A stretch of 64,000 nt of DNA, from NCBI GenBank assembly GCA_035934015.1, contig DASYYH010000006.1, positions 248,001 through 312,000 on the forward strand. The letters are read 5' to 3'. Below, one piece after another: positions 1 through 7,452 of this stretch. A model generated the notes under the pieces. That model was given only the letters and a program-made list of their open reading frames with translations, did no database searches and was not told the DNA's origin. Made by a program: the position numbers and the translations under genes. This DNA is from Candidatus Acidiferrales bacterium. GTDB taxonomy: Bacteria > Acidobacteriota > Terriglobia > Acidiferrales > UBA7541. Numbering within the stretch: the stretch's first letter is position 1; every line of letters begins with the position of its first letter.

Positions 1-1
1 T

Positions 2-283
2 ATCGAGAAACCCGATGAGATGCCCCAAGCCGTCGCCAGCAGGGAAATCTTCATCAGCATGAACTGCTGGCGATTCAGTCCCGCGATTTTTCGCGCCTGC
101 CGCGAAGTCCCTCGCTCAGCGCGAGGCGAATTCGAGCTGCCGGAAGCTGTGCAATACGGCCTCGCGTCGCTCGGCCTTCGTTTCAAGACGATTCCGTTTC
201 GCGCGGGCGTTCTCGATCTTTCCTATCGTGGCGACATCGCCGAAGTCGCGAAGCGCCTTGCTGATGTTCGAGTCGAGCTATGA
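2..283 (+). CDS. Sugar-phosphate nucleotidyltransferase, C-terminal part (5' truncated by window edge)
   Basis: The frame is open from the window edge and ends at TGA 281-283, giving about 93 residues. It begins IEKPDE, then ISMNCWRF, then GEFELPEAVQYG. This is the usual tail of NDP-sugar pyrophosphorylases, where a (V)EKP loop is followed by an N-x-W/L-F segment and an E-x-P-x-A helix; these enzymes transfer a nucleotide from NTP to a sugar-1-phosphate. Its stop overlaps the ATG of the GHMP kinase by 4 bp, so the two are probably translationally coupled: kinase makes sugar-1-P, this enzyme makes NDP-sugar. The N-terminal catalytic G-G-x-G-T-R-x-x-P loop lies outside the window, so the nucleotide and the sugar cannot be told. 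Confidence 0.7.
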   Translation: MEKPDEMPQAVASREIFISMNCWRFSPAIFRACREVPRSARGEFELPEAVQYGLASLGLRFKTIPFRAGVLDLSYRGDIAEVAKRLADVRVEL

Positions 284-1626
284 GCGCATTTGACGATCGG
301 CTGCGCGGCTCTGGCATGAGCGCCGTCGAATCTTCTGCAAAATCTGCGCTCTTCGCGAGGTTGCTGCGGGAATTGCAAGGGATGCGCGAAGGAGGCGCCA
401 GTTTCCATTACGCTTTTTTCATTCCCGGCCGCCTCGAATTTCTCGGAAAGCACACAGACTATGCAGGTGGTCGCAGTCTTCTGTGTGCCATCGAACACGG
501 CATCTGCATCGTGGCCGCGCCACGCGATGACGCGCAGATATGCATCTTCGACGCTGGCCGCGCCTCCTCCGTCGATTTCGAATTCACCGCATCCATCGAA
601 CCAACCGCGGGGCACTGGTCGAATTTCCCGATGACCGTGGCGCGACGGCTGGCGCGCGACTTTCCAGGCAAGCGCGTGGGCGCGGACATTGTCTTCGCCA
701 GTGATCTTCCTCGCGCCTCGGGCATGAGCAGTTCCAGCGCTTTCATGGTCGCGATCTTCTTCGTTCTCGCACAGGCAAATGAACTGTGGCAGACGCAATC
801 TTACCTGCGCGCCATTTCCTCCCGAGAAGACCTTGCCGGCTATCTCGCTGCCATCGAAAGCGGCGCGAGCTACAAGGCCTTCCTCGGCACTCGCGGCGTG
901 GGCACGCATGGAGGAAGCGAAGACCACGTTGCCATCCTGTGTTCGCGCGCGGGATTTTTGCGTCAGTATTCTTTTTGCCCGATACATTTCGAGCGGGAAA
1001 TTTCTCTGCCGGAGCGGCATCGCTTCGTCATCGGAGTCAGCGGCGTGAAAGCTGACAAGACCGGCGACGCGCGCGATGCCTACAATCGCGCTTCAGAAGC
1101 CGCGGAAAGAATTATGGACCTTTGGCGCCGCACCACCGGTCGCAGCGATTCCTCGCTTGCTGCGGTCTTATCTTCGTATCCCGAGGCGAGCGATCAGCTT
1201 CGTCAAATATTGAGCGGATCGAAGGACGCCGACTACCCCGCTAGCGCGCTTCTGGATCGCGTCACTCAGTTTGCCGAAGAGAGCAACGGAATCATTCCTT
1301 CCGCCGGAGATGCTCTCGCTCGTGGGGATTTTGCGCGCCTTGGCGTGCTTGTCGATCGTTCTCAGTTTCTCGCTGAAACGCTCCTTAAGAACCAGGTTCC
1401 CGAAACGATCGAACTGGCTCGTTCCGCCCGTTCTTTTGGTGCTGCGGCGGCCTCAGCTTTCGGTGCGGGTTTCGGAGGCAGCGTCTGGGCGCTCGTCGAT
1501 TCCGGTCGCGAAGAAGAGTTTTGCAATGCATGGGCGGCGCATTATCATCAGCGCTTTCCGGAGCGGGCCGATGACAGCCGTTTTTTCGTCAGCGGTCCCG
1601 GCCCGGGTTTAGTTCAGTTCGATTAA
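280..1626 (+). CDS. Galactokinase-family GHMP sugar kinase
   Basis: 448 residues. Three GHMP motifs are visible: the sugar-binding galactokinase signature at about 49-64 (PGRLEFLGKHTDYAGG), the ATP-binding P-loop-like LPRASGMSSSSAF at 143-155 and the C-terminal glycine-rich FGAGFGGSVWALV at 394-406. GHMP kinases phosphorylate C1 of galactose or related sugars in the cytoplasm. The canonical GEHTDY is GKHTDY here, and the catalytic-Asp segment reads GTHGGSEDH instead of the usual MDQ type, so the sugar may not be galactose. The ATG overlaps the stop of the upstream nucleotidyltransferase; an in-frame ATG at 316 is a possible later start. A GH36-like glycosidase, a sugar symporter and a GH127 arabinofuranosidase nearby suggest galactose or L-arabinose as substrate. 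Confidence 0.82.
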   Translation: MSAFDDRLRGSGMSAVESSAKSALFARLLRELQGMREGGASFHYAFFIPGRLEFLGKHTDYAGGRSLLCAIEHGICIVAAPRDDAQICIFDAGRASSVDFEFTASIEPTAGHWSNFPMTVARRLARDFPGKRVGADIVFASDLPRASGMSSSSAFMVAIFFVLAQANELWQTQSYLRAISSREDLAGYLAAIESGASYKAFLGTRGVGTHGGSEDHVAILCSRAGFLRQYSFCPIHFEREISLPERHRFVIGVSGVKADKTGDARDAYNRASEAAERIMDLWRRTTGRSDSSLAAVLSSYPEASDQLRQILSGSKDADYPASALLDRVTQFAEESNGIIPSAGDALARGDFARLGVLVDRSQFLAETLLKNQVPETIELARSARSFGAAAASAFGAGFGGSVWALVDSGREEEFCNAWAAHYHQRFPERADDSRFFVSGPGPGLVQFD

Positions 1627-1648
1627 CGCTAGTTTGTTGAGGAGATTC

Positions 1649-3739
1649 GTGCGTCGCGCGAAAAAAGTCCCGGATCCAACGCAGCAAGATTTATTGCGTG
1701 CCATGACTCGCCGCGAATTTGTTGGCCGCGGCGCTTTGTTGCTGGCAAGCCTTCCGGCAGCTTCCTTTCTCGGCCATTCGCCTTTCGGTGCGATCCTCCA
1801 AGACTCATCCGATCAACAAGACGCTCTACGGGCGCAGATCGATGGCGGCAAGATTTCGCTCACCAATCGCCTGCTCACGGCACAATGGCAAATCTTGCCG
1901 GACGGCTTACAACTCGTCCAGATGAAAGACGAGCGAAACGGACAGACGATTGCAGGCCCGAAGTCCGCCTTTTCGCTGGCCCTTGCCGATGGCTCGCAGA
2001 TTCATTCCTCGGCTATGCGCCTGGTTAGTGCCCCGAAGGTCGAAGAACTGGCCGCGGATTCGCGCGCTGCTCGCTGGTCGGAACGTATCCCCGGCCGCGC
2101 CGTGACGGCTTCTTTTGAGGATACGCAGCAGCGGCTCCGCGCAGTTTGGCGTGCGATCCTTCGCGATGGATCGAACTACATCCGGCAGGAAGTGCAATTT
2201 TCTTCGCTCAAAGAAAATTTGCCGATCGCCGAAGTAACGATGGTGGAAATCGATGTCCCCGAAGCTGAAGTTGCAGGCACCGTCAAAGGCTCACCCGTCA
2301 TCTCAGGGACTTGGTTTTTCGGTTTCGAGCATCCGCTGTCGCAGAGTACTGTTGAGGGCACTCGCTTGTCTTGCAGCATCGATCGCCAGCTGCCGCTCGT
2401 CCATGGCCGCGACGCGTCCTATTCATCCGTAATTGGCACAACAGCTCCCGGCCAGCTTCGGCGCGATTTCTTGCGCTATGTTGAACGCGAGCGCGCTCAT
2501 CCGTACCGCACGTTTCTGCATTACAACTCCTGGTACGATCTCGGTTATTTCACGCCTTATGACCAAGCGGGGGCGTTGGACGTGATTCGCGCCTTCGGCG
2601 AAGAGCTGCACGTGAAGCGCAATGTAACGCTCGATTCTTTCCTCTTCGATGACGGCTGGGACAATCACAAATCGCTCTGGAATTTCAATTCGGGTTTTCC
2701 GAATGGCTTCGCTCCGGTCAAGGAAGCAGCGCAGAAATATCATGCGGCGCCGGGCATTTGGCTTTCGCCATGGGGAGGTTACGACGGCCCGCGCAAGGAG
2801 CGCCTGGAATATGGCAAGCAACAAGGCTATGAGGAAAACTCCGGCGGCTTCGTGCTTTCCGGGCCTAATTATTTCAAGCGCTTCCGCGAAGTTTGCCTGG
2901 AAATGATCCGCACCTACGGCATCAATCAATTCAAATTCGACGGCACGGGCAACGCGTCCACGGTATATCCCGGCAGCGAATTCGATAGCGATCTTGGCGC
3001 TATGATCAACCTGATCGGTGACTTGCGCCGCGCCGAGCCGGATCTTTACGTGAATCTCACGACGGGCACCTATCCTTCGCCCTTCTGGCTGCGCTATGCC
3101 GATTCCATTTGGCGCGATGGCGACGATCATTCCTTTGCAGGCGTCGGCTCGAATCGCCAGCAATGGATCACGTATCGCGATTCCGCGACGCACGAATACG
3201 TGGTTCGCCGCGGCCCGCTTTATCCGTTGAATTCCTTGATGCTTCACGGCCTGATCTACGCGCGCCACGCCGAAAAACTGAGCGACGATCCGGGCCATGA
3301 TTTTCCCGCTGAAATCCGTTCCTACTTCGGCACGGGAACGCAGCTTCAGGAAATGTACGTTACGCATTCTCTGCTTTCCATTTCCGACTGGAATACGCTC
3401 GCCGAAGCCGCGCGCTGGTCGCGCCGCAACGCCGATATTCTCGTCGACACACACTGGGTCGGTGGCGATCCGTCGCATCTGAAGGTTTACGGCTGGGCGT
3501 CGTGGTCGTCTCGCGGCGGAATTGTCACGCTCCGCAATCCGGATAAAGCGCCGCAAGTGTTTGAACTCGACGTGCAATCCGCGTTCGAGCTGCCGTCCGC
3601 CGCTGCCGAAAATTATGTCGCGCGCAGCCCCTGGAAAAACGACGCGGGTGTCACGGATATAAATCTTCGCGCTGGGCAGCCGCACACATTCACATTGCGA
3701 CCTTTCGAAGTCCTCACACTGGAAGCCGCTCCGCGATGA
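1649..3739 (+). CDS. Exported GH36-like alpha-galactosidase family glycoside hydrolase
   Basis: The start is taken at GTG 1649 because GAGGAG lies 4 bases upstream (1639-1644). The frame itself opens at TTG 1634, and an ATG exists at 1703. The N-terminus carries a Tat-type signal (TRREFVGRG followed by a hydrophobic stretch), so the roughly 696-residue protein should be exported folded. A (beta/alpha)8 domain of clan GH-D is indicated by FLFDDGWDNH (about residue 330), GIWLSPWGGYDG and QFKFDGTGN (about 430), whose KFD Asp matches the clan's nucleophile; DSIWRDGDD (about 490) is a candidate acid/base region. A beta-rich C-terminus follows. Such enzymes release alpha-linked galactose or similar sugars. 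The stop overlaps the symporter ATG (ATGA), so hydrolysis and uptake look co-expressed. The exact linkage is unknown. Confidence 0.78.
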   Translation: MRRAKKVPDPTQQDLLRAMTRREFVGRGALLLASLPAASFLGHSPFGAILQDSSDQQDALRAQIDGGKISLTNRLLTAQWQILPDGLQLVQMKDERNGQTIAGPKSAFSLALADGSQIHSSAMRLVSAPKVEELAADSRAARWSERIPGRAVTASFEDTQQRLRAVWRAILRDGSNYIRQEVQFSSLKENLPIAEVTMVEIDVPEAEVAGTVKGSPVISGTWFFGFEHPLSQSTVEGTRLSCSIDRQLPLVHGRDASYSSVIGTTAPGQLRRDFLRYVERERAHPYRTFLHYNSWYDLGYFTPYDQAGALDVIRAFGEELHVKRNVTLDSFLFDDGWDNHKSLWNFNSGFPNGFAPVKEAAQKYHAAPGIWLSPWGGYDGPRKERLEYGKQQGYEENSGGFVLSGPNYFKRFREVCLEMIRTYGINQFKFDGTGNASTVYPGSEFDSDLGAMINLIGDLRRAEPDLYVNLTTGTYPSPFWLRYADSIWRDGDDHSFAGVGSNRQQWITYRDSATHEYVVRRGPLYPLNSLMLHGLIYARHAEKLSDDPGHDFPAEIRSYFGTGTQLQEMYVTHSLLSISDWNTLAEAARWSRRNADILVDTHWVGGDPSHLKVYGWASWSSRGGIVTLRNPDKAPQVFELDVQSAFELPSAAAENYVARSPWKNDAGVTDINLRAGQPHTFTLRPFEVLTLEAAPR

Positions 3740-5262
3740 CTTTCACGGCCGCCGACTGGCTCATCGTCATCGGTTATCTTGTCGGCTCGGTCTCTATCGG
3801 TCTCGTCGGCAAGCGCTACCTCGGCGACGTTTCGCAATATCTCGTCGCCGGCCGTGAATTGGGCCTCTATGTCGGCATCGCCACGCTCGCCGCCACGGAA
3901 ATCGGCACGATCACCTATATGTACAACGGCGAGCTTGGTTATCGCTTCGGCTTCGCTTCGTTTGCCGCCGCGCTGATTTCCGGCGTAGTGATGATTTTCG
4001 TCGGCCGCACAGGCTTCATTATCAGCCGTTTCCGCCAGCTCAAATTGATGACCGTGCCGGAATTTTTCGAGATTCGCTACAGCCGCGGCCTCCGTCTCGT
4101 CACCGGAATTCTGGTCGCGCTGGGCGGAATCCTCAACATGGGCGTGTTTTTGAAAATCGAAGGCGAATTCCTGACCATCGTCAGCGGTATTCCCGCGCGT
4201 TATCTCGTCGCCGTGATGACCGGGATTCTTCTTCTTGAGCTTCTCTACACCGTCGTCGGCGGAATGGTCTCCGTGGTCATCACGGATTTTCTGCAATACG
4301 CGCTGCTCTCCATCGCCACAATTCTCGTCACGATCTATGCCGTGCATTTTGCCGGATGGCACAACATCGTCCACAAAGTCGCTGCGACGATGGGCAACGC
4401 CGGCTTCAGCCCGCTTGCCAGCCCCAAATTCGGCTGGACGTTTCTCATCTGGCAAATTCTGCTGTGGCTGTCCATCGTCACCTGCTGGCAAACGACGGCC
4501 ATGCGCATCTTCTCGGCTCGCGATCCGAAGACTTCCAAGCGTGTTATGACCTGGACCGGCTTCATATTTCTCGGCCGTGGCATGCTGCCCATGCTGTGGG
4601 GCATCGCGGCGCTTACTCTCTTCGGCACAGGCGCTCTCGACAAGGGCGTTCCTTTGCCAATGATTCACGGCCACGCGATGGCTCCCATCGACGCCATGCC
4701 CGCCATGCTGGCGCAAATTCTGGGCCCCGGCGTGCGCGGCATCGTCGTCGCCGGCATGCTCGCCGCCACCATGTCCGTCAATAGCTCTTATCTTCTTGGC
4801 TGGAGCGCCGTGATTTCGCAGGATGTCGTTCTCCCGCTGCGGGCCATGCTCGGGAAAAAGCCGCTCGGATCGCGTGCCCAGCTCCTCGTCAATCGCATCG
4901 CCAATCTTTTTGTCAGCTTGTTTCTGATGTTCTGGGGTCTCTATTACACACCGCCCGGCGCTGTTTATCTCTATTTGAACATCACCGGCACGATATTTTT
5001 AGCCGGCGGACTCATTTCTGTGGTCGGCGGACTTTACTGGAAACGCGCCAACATTCTGGCGGGCTACCTCGCGATGATTCTCGGAGCGGCGGGCGCCATC
5101 GTTCCGTTCTTTTTCCTTCATTGGAACGAAAACGTGACCGGTTTTGTATCCTTCAGTCTCGCTGCATGCGGCTTTATCGTTGGCTCTCTGGCGGGGCGCG
5201 CCACTCCGCCATCGCAAGCGATCCTGCTGGCAGGAAAACAAATCGAGGAAGTGACACCATGA
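3736..5262 (+). CDS. Sodium:solute symporter (SSS family), probable sugar transporter
   Basis: 508 residues with about 13 hydrophobic segments. The N-terminus has the SSS pattern: a first helix with DWLIVIGYLVGSVSIG, then YLVAGRELGLYVGIATLAAT around residues 35-55, as in PutP/vSGLT-like proteins, where the Na+ and substrate sites lie in TM1 and TM8. SSS proteins couple inward Na+ flow to uptake of sugars, amino acids or vitamins across the inner membrane. The ATG overlaps the stop of the GH36-like gene, so its substrate is most likely the monosaccharide or glycoside released by that enzyme. A small membrane ORF starts 19 bp downstream and may belong to the same transcript. Confidence 0.88.
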   Translation: MTFTAADWLIVIGYLVGSVSIGLVGKRYLGDVSQYLVAGRELGLYVGIATLAATEIGTITYMYNGELGYRFGFASFAAALISGVVMIFVGRTGFIISRFRQLKLMTVPEFFEIRYSRGLRLVTGILVALGGILNMGVFLKIEGEFLTIVSGIPARYLVAVMTGILLLELLYTVVGGMVSVVITDFLQYALLSIATILVTIYAVHFAGWHNIVHKVAATMGNAGFSPLASPKFGWTFLIWQILLWLSIVTCWQTTAMRIFSARDPKTSKRVMTWTGFIFLGRGMLPMLWGIAALTLFGTGALDKGVPLPMIHGHAMAPIDAMPAMLAQILGPGVRGIVVAGMLAATMSVNSSYLLGWSAVISQDVVLPLRAMLGKKPLGSRAQLLVNRIANLFVSLFLMFWGLYYTPPGAVYLYLNITGTIFLAGGLISVVGGLYWKRANILAGYLAMILGAAGAIVPFFFLHWNENVTGFVSFSLAACGFIVGSLAGRATPPSQAILLAGKQIEEVTP

Positions 5263-5281
5263 AGCCTTGCGAGGAATCGCA

Positions 5282-5428
5282 ATGAAATACTGGGAATTGT
5301 TTTGGACGGCTTGCCTGATCGTCGCCGGAGGAGCGTTTGCGCTGATTACCCTCGTCGTGATTGTCAAGGGCGGTCCGGATCTTCGCGAGATGCTCCGCCA
5401 GCTTCGCCGCCAAAATCTTCAGCGCTGA
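5282..5428 (+). CDS. Small single-span membrane protein downstream of the symporter
   Basis: A 48-codon ORF, ATG 5282 to TGA 5426-5428, with GAGG at 5271-5274 as a well-placed ribosome binding site. The product starts MKYWELFWTACLI, has one hydrophobic helix (about residues 7-28) and a basic cytoplasmic-type tail rich in Arg and Gln. It lies 19 bp after the SSS symporter on the same strand and ends 1 bp before the convergent GH127 stop. Small accessory subunits are known for some Na+ symporters, which makes that a reasonable guess, but no family was recognised. Confidence 0.55.
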   Translation: MKYWELFWTACLIVAGGAFALITLVVIVKGGPDLREMLRQLRRQNLQR

Positions 5429-5429
5429 C

Positions 5430-7403
5430 TCAGCCGGCGTCCCCGAATCGGTCCTCTCGGGTTTGTGTCTTCCAATAGACCACGTATTTTTCGCCTGCGA
5501 TTTGATAGAAGGGAATCAGCGCCGTTTCGTTCGCCTGTCCCTTCGTGCGAAAACGCAGCGGCTGTCCCGGCGCGGGTTCCACCCAAGACGTCACATCTTT
5601 CGAAGCGGGTTGGATGGTCGGTGCCTCGCCGGGATGCTCATCCGGCGTGCTGTCGTATCCCGAATACATGAGCTCCTTCGTCACGCCTTCCGAGCCGAGC
5701 CGTCCTCCAAGCACCAGAGGGCCGTACATCACCGCCTGGCGCGTCTCATCTCCCGGAAGCGCCTCTGTGCGCAAACTCATCGGCATGGCCAATTCCACGC
5801 GGTCACCGCTCTTCCACACTCGATTCACGTTCAGATAGCTGCTGGGATTCGAAAAAATCGGCAGCGCCTCGCCATTCACCTTGATTGTTCCGCCACGCGT
5901 GGCCCAATAGGGAATTCGCAAGTTCAGTGCCATCTCCACCGGCTCTTTTGCATCGAAGATCAGTACCGTCTTTTCTTCTTCGGGAAATTTCGTTTCCTGA
6001 CGCAGCCGCACGCCCTTCTCCGGCCAGTTCAATTCCGAGGCAATGAACAAATTGACGTAAATCCCGTGCTCGTCATGAAAATAAATCGAGTCGCCGAATT
6101 TGGAATATTCTTCCGCGCCCGTTCCCGTGCAGCACCAGAACGAGTCGTAGCGCGTGTTGTAATACTTCCAGAACCCCGAACCAAGCGGCAGGAAATAGCT
6201 CTTCATTCCATCCGCGTCCTGCGTTCCCAGTCGGCTGTTGAAGAGCGTCCGTTCGTAGTAGTCCATGGCGCGCGGATCGCCCGTCCAGCCGAAGATGTGC
6301 CGGGTGAGCTTCAGCATGTTGTACCCGCAGCAGCATTCCTCGTCCCACTTGTTCAGCGTTTTCGATAAATCGCCGGGATCCGATGTCCAGTGCTCGTCGT
6401 CGCTCGTCCCGCCCGTGCAATACGTTCGCCGGTTCCCGACTTCCTGCCAGAAATAGGAGGCAATATTGTGGTCGCGCGCGTCGCCGGCGAGTTCGTATCG
6501 CCGCGCGACGCCAATGATCTTCGGAATATTCGTATTTGTGTGCAGGCCCTTCAGCTCATCGCGATATTCCGCCAGCGGATCAAAAACATCTTTGTGATCG
6601 AACCGCCGCGCTGTGTAGAGATACTCCCCTTTACCCGTCACGGCATATAGATTGCAGAGAACTTCCAGCATCCCTCCCTGTTCCACTTCCAGAATGCGTT
6701 GCATCTGCTCATCGCTGAGCGGTTTCACCCACAATCCGACCCACTGCGCCATTCCTTCGGCCACTTCCAACGCCTGTTCGTTGCCGCAGTGCTGATACAT
6801 ATCCAAATGGCCGGCCATGATTTTGTGAATGGTGTAAAACGGCGCCCAGACCTTTTGTCCGTTGCGCAGCCGGTCGAATTCTTCCTCGGGAAACGCGCTG
6901 AGATAACCAGTCTTGAGCGCCTTTTGGCAGCGCGCGAGCTGCTCGACCATGGCGCTGGCTTTTGCCTTCAAGTCCTCGTCGCCCGTGCTCGCATACATCT
7001 GCGCGCAGGCGGAAAGATAATGGCCTCCCGCAAAATGTCCGCGCAGTTCGCAGTCCGGCTTTTCCCAGCCACCGAGAGGCTCTGCTGTCGAAGGAAGTCC
7101 AGCCGTCACCAGAAACATGGGCAACAAGCGGTCGGAGGGAACGGAATGAAGATAATTGCGATTGATTTCCATTGCGTTGCGGAAGGGACCGTCGAGCAGG
7201 CGCACTTGGGCCATGTCGAACGGCTTGATTTCACCTGGAATTCTGTCCGGAATGCCTGAGCGATTATGGGCTGAAGACGTCTGCGCCTGGTATTCACCTC
7301 GCGACAAGCCTGCGAGGGATTTCGGAAGCAATCCCGCTCCTGCCGTCGCCATCGCGCCCCAAAGAAACTTCCTCCTCGAAAAACAATTCGGCCAGAAAGT
7401 CAT
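5430..7403 (-). CDS. GH127 beta-L-arabinofuranosidase (DUF1680 family), Tat-exported
   Basis: 657 residues. The N-terminus is a Tat signal (SRRKFLWGAMATAGAG). The GH127 core shows HFAGGHYLSA, APFYTIHKIMAGHLDMY and the Cys/Glu zinc cluster typical of the family: DEECCCGYNMLKL (about 351-363) and SFWCCTGTGAEEY (about 421-433). In the characterised enzyme HypBA1, Zn is held by a Glu and three Cys and one Cys of the CC pair is the nucleophile; these residues are all present here. GH127 enzymes remove beta-L-arabinofuranose from hydroxyproline-linked or related plant glycans. An AGAGGTGG ribosome binding site precedes the ATG. The gene follows the TonB receptor with a gap of 49 bp on the same strand, so the pair probably handles the same glycan. 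Confidence 0.88.
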   Translation of the reverse strand: MTFWPNCFSRRKFLWGAMATAGAGLLPKSLAGLSRGEYQAQTSSAHNRSGIPDRIPGEIKPFDMAQVRLLDGPFRNAMEINRNYLHSVPSDRLLPMFLVTAGLPSTAEPLGGWEKPDCELRGHFAGGHYLSACAQMYASTGDEDLKAKASAMVEQLARCQKALKTGYLSAFPEEEFDRLRNGQKVWAPFYTIHKIMAGHLDMYQHCGNEQALEVAEGMAQWVGLWVKPLSDEQMQRILEVEQGGMLEVLCNLYAVTGKGEYLYTARRFDHKDVFDPLAEYRDELKGLHTNTNIPKIIGVARRYELAGDARDHNIASYFWQEVGNRRTYCTGGTSDDEHWTSDPGDLSKTLNKWDEECCCGYNMLKLTRHIFGWTGDPRAMDYYERTLFNSRLGTQDADGMKSYFLPLGSGFWKYYNTRYDSFWCCTGTGAEEYSKFGDSIYFHDEHGIYVNLFIASELNWPEKGVRLRQETKFPEEEKTVLIFDAKEPVEMALNLRIPYWATRGGTIKVNGEALPIFSNPSSYLNVNRVWKSGDRVELAMPMSLRTEALPGDETRQAVMYGPLVLGGRLGSEGVTKELMYSGYDSTPDEHPGEAPTIQPASKDVTSWVEPAPGQPLRFRTKGQANETALIPFYQIAGEKYVVYWKTQTREDRFGDAG

Positions 7404-7452
7404 AGACCACCTCTGGTTTTATTTGGCGCGTCCGATGATACCTGAAGCTGCG

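Noticed and set aside
223-1020. 265-codon minus-strand frame
   Set aside because: Shadow of the galactokinase-family gene; no family resemblance and no ribosome binding site.
2423-3685. 420-codon minus-strand frame
   Set aside because: Antisense of the GH36-like gene, with the Arg/Ala-rich composition of a shadow frame.
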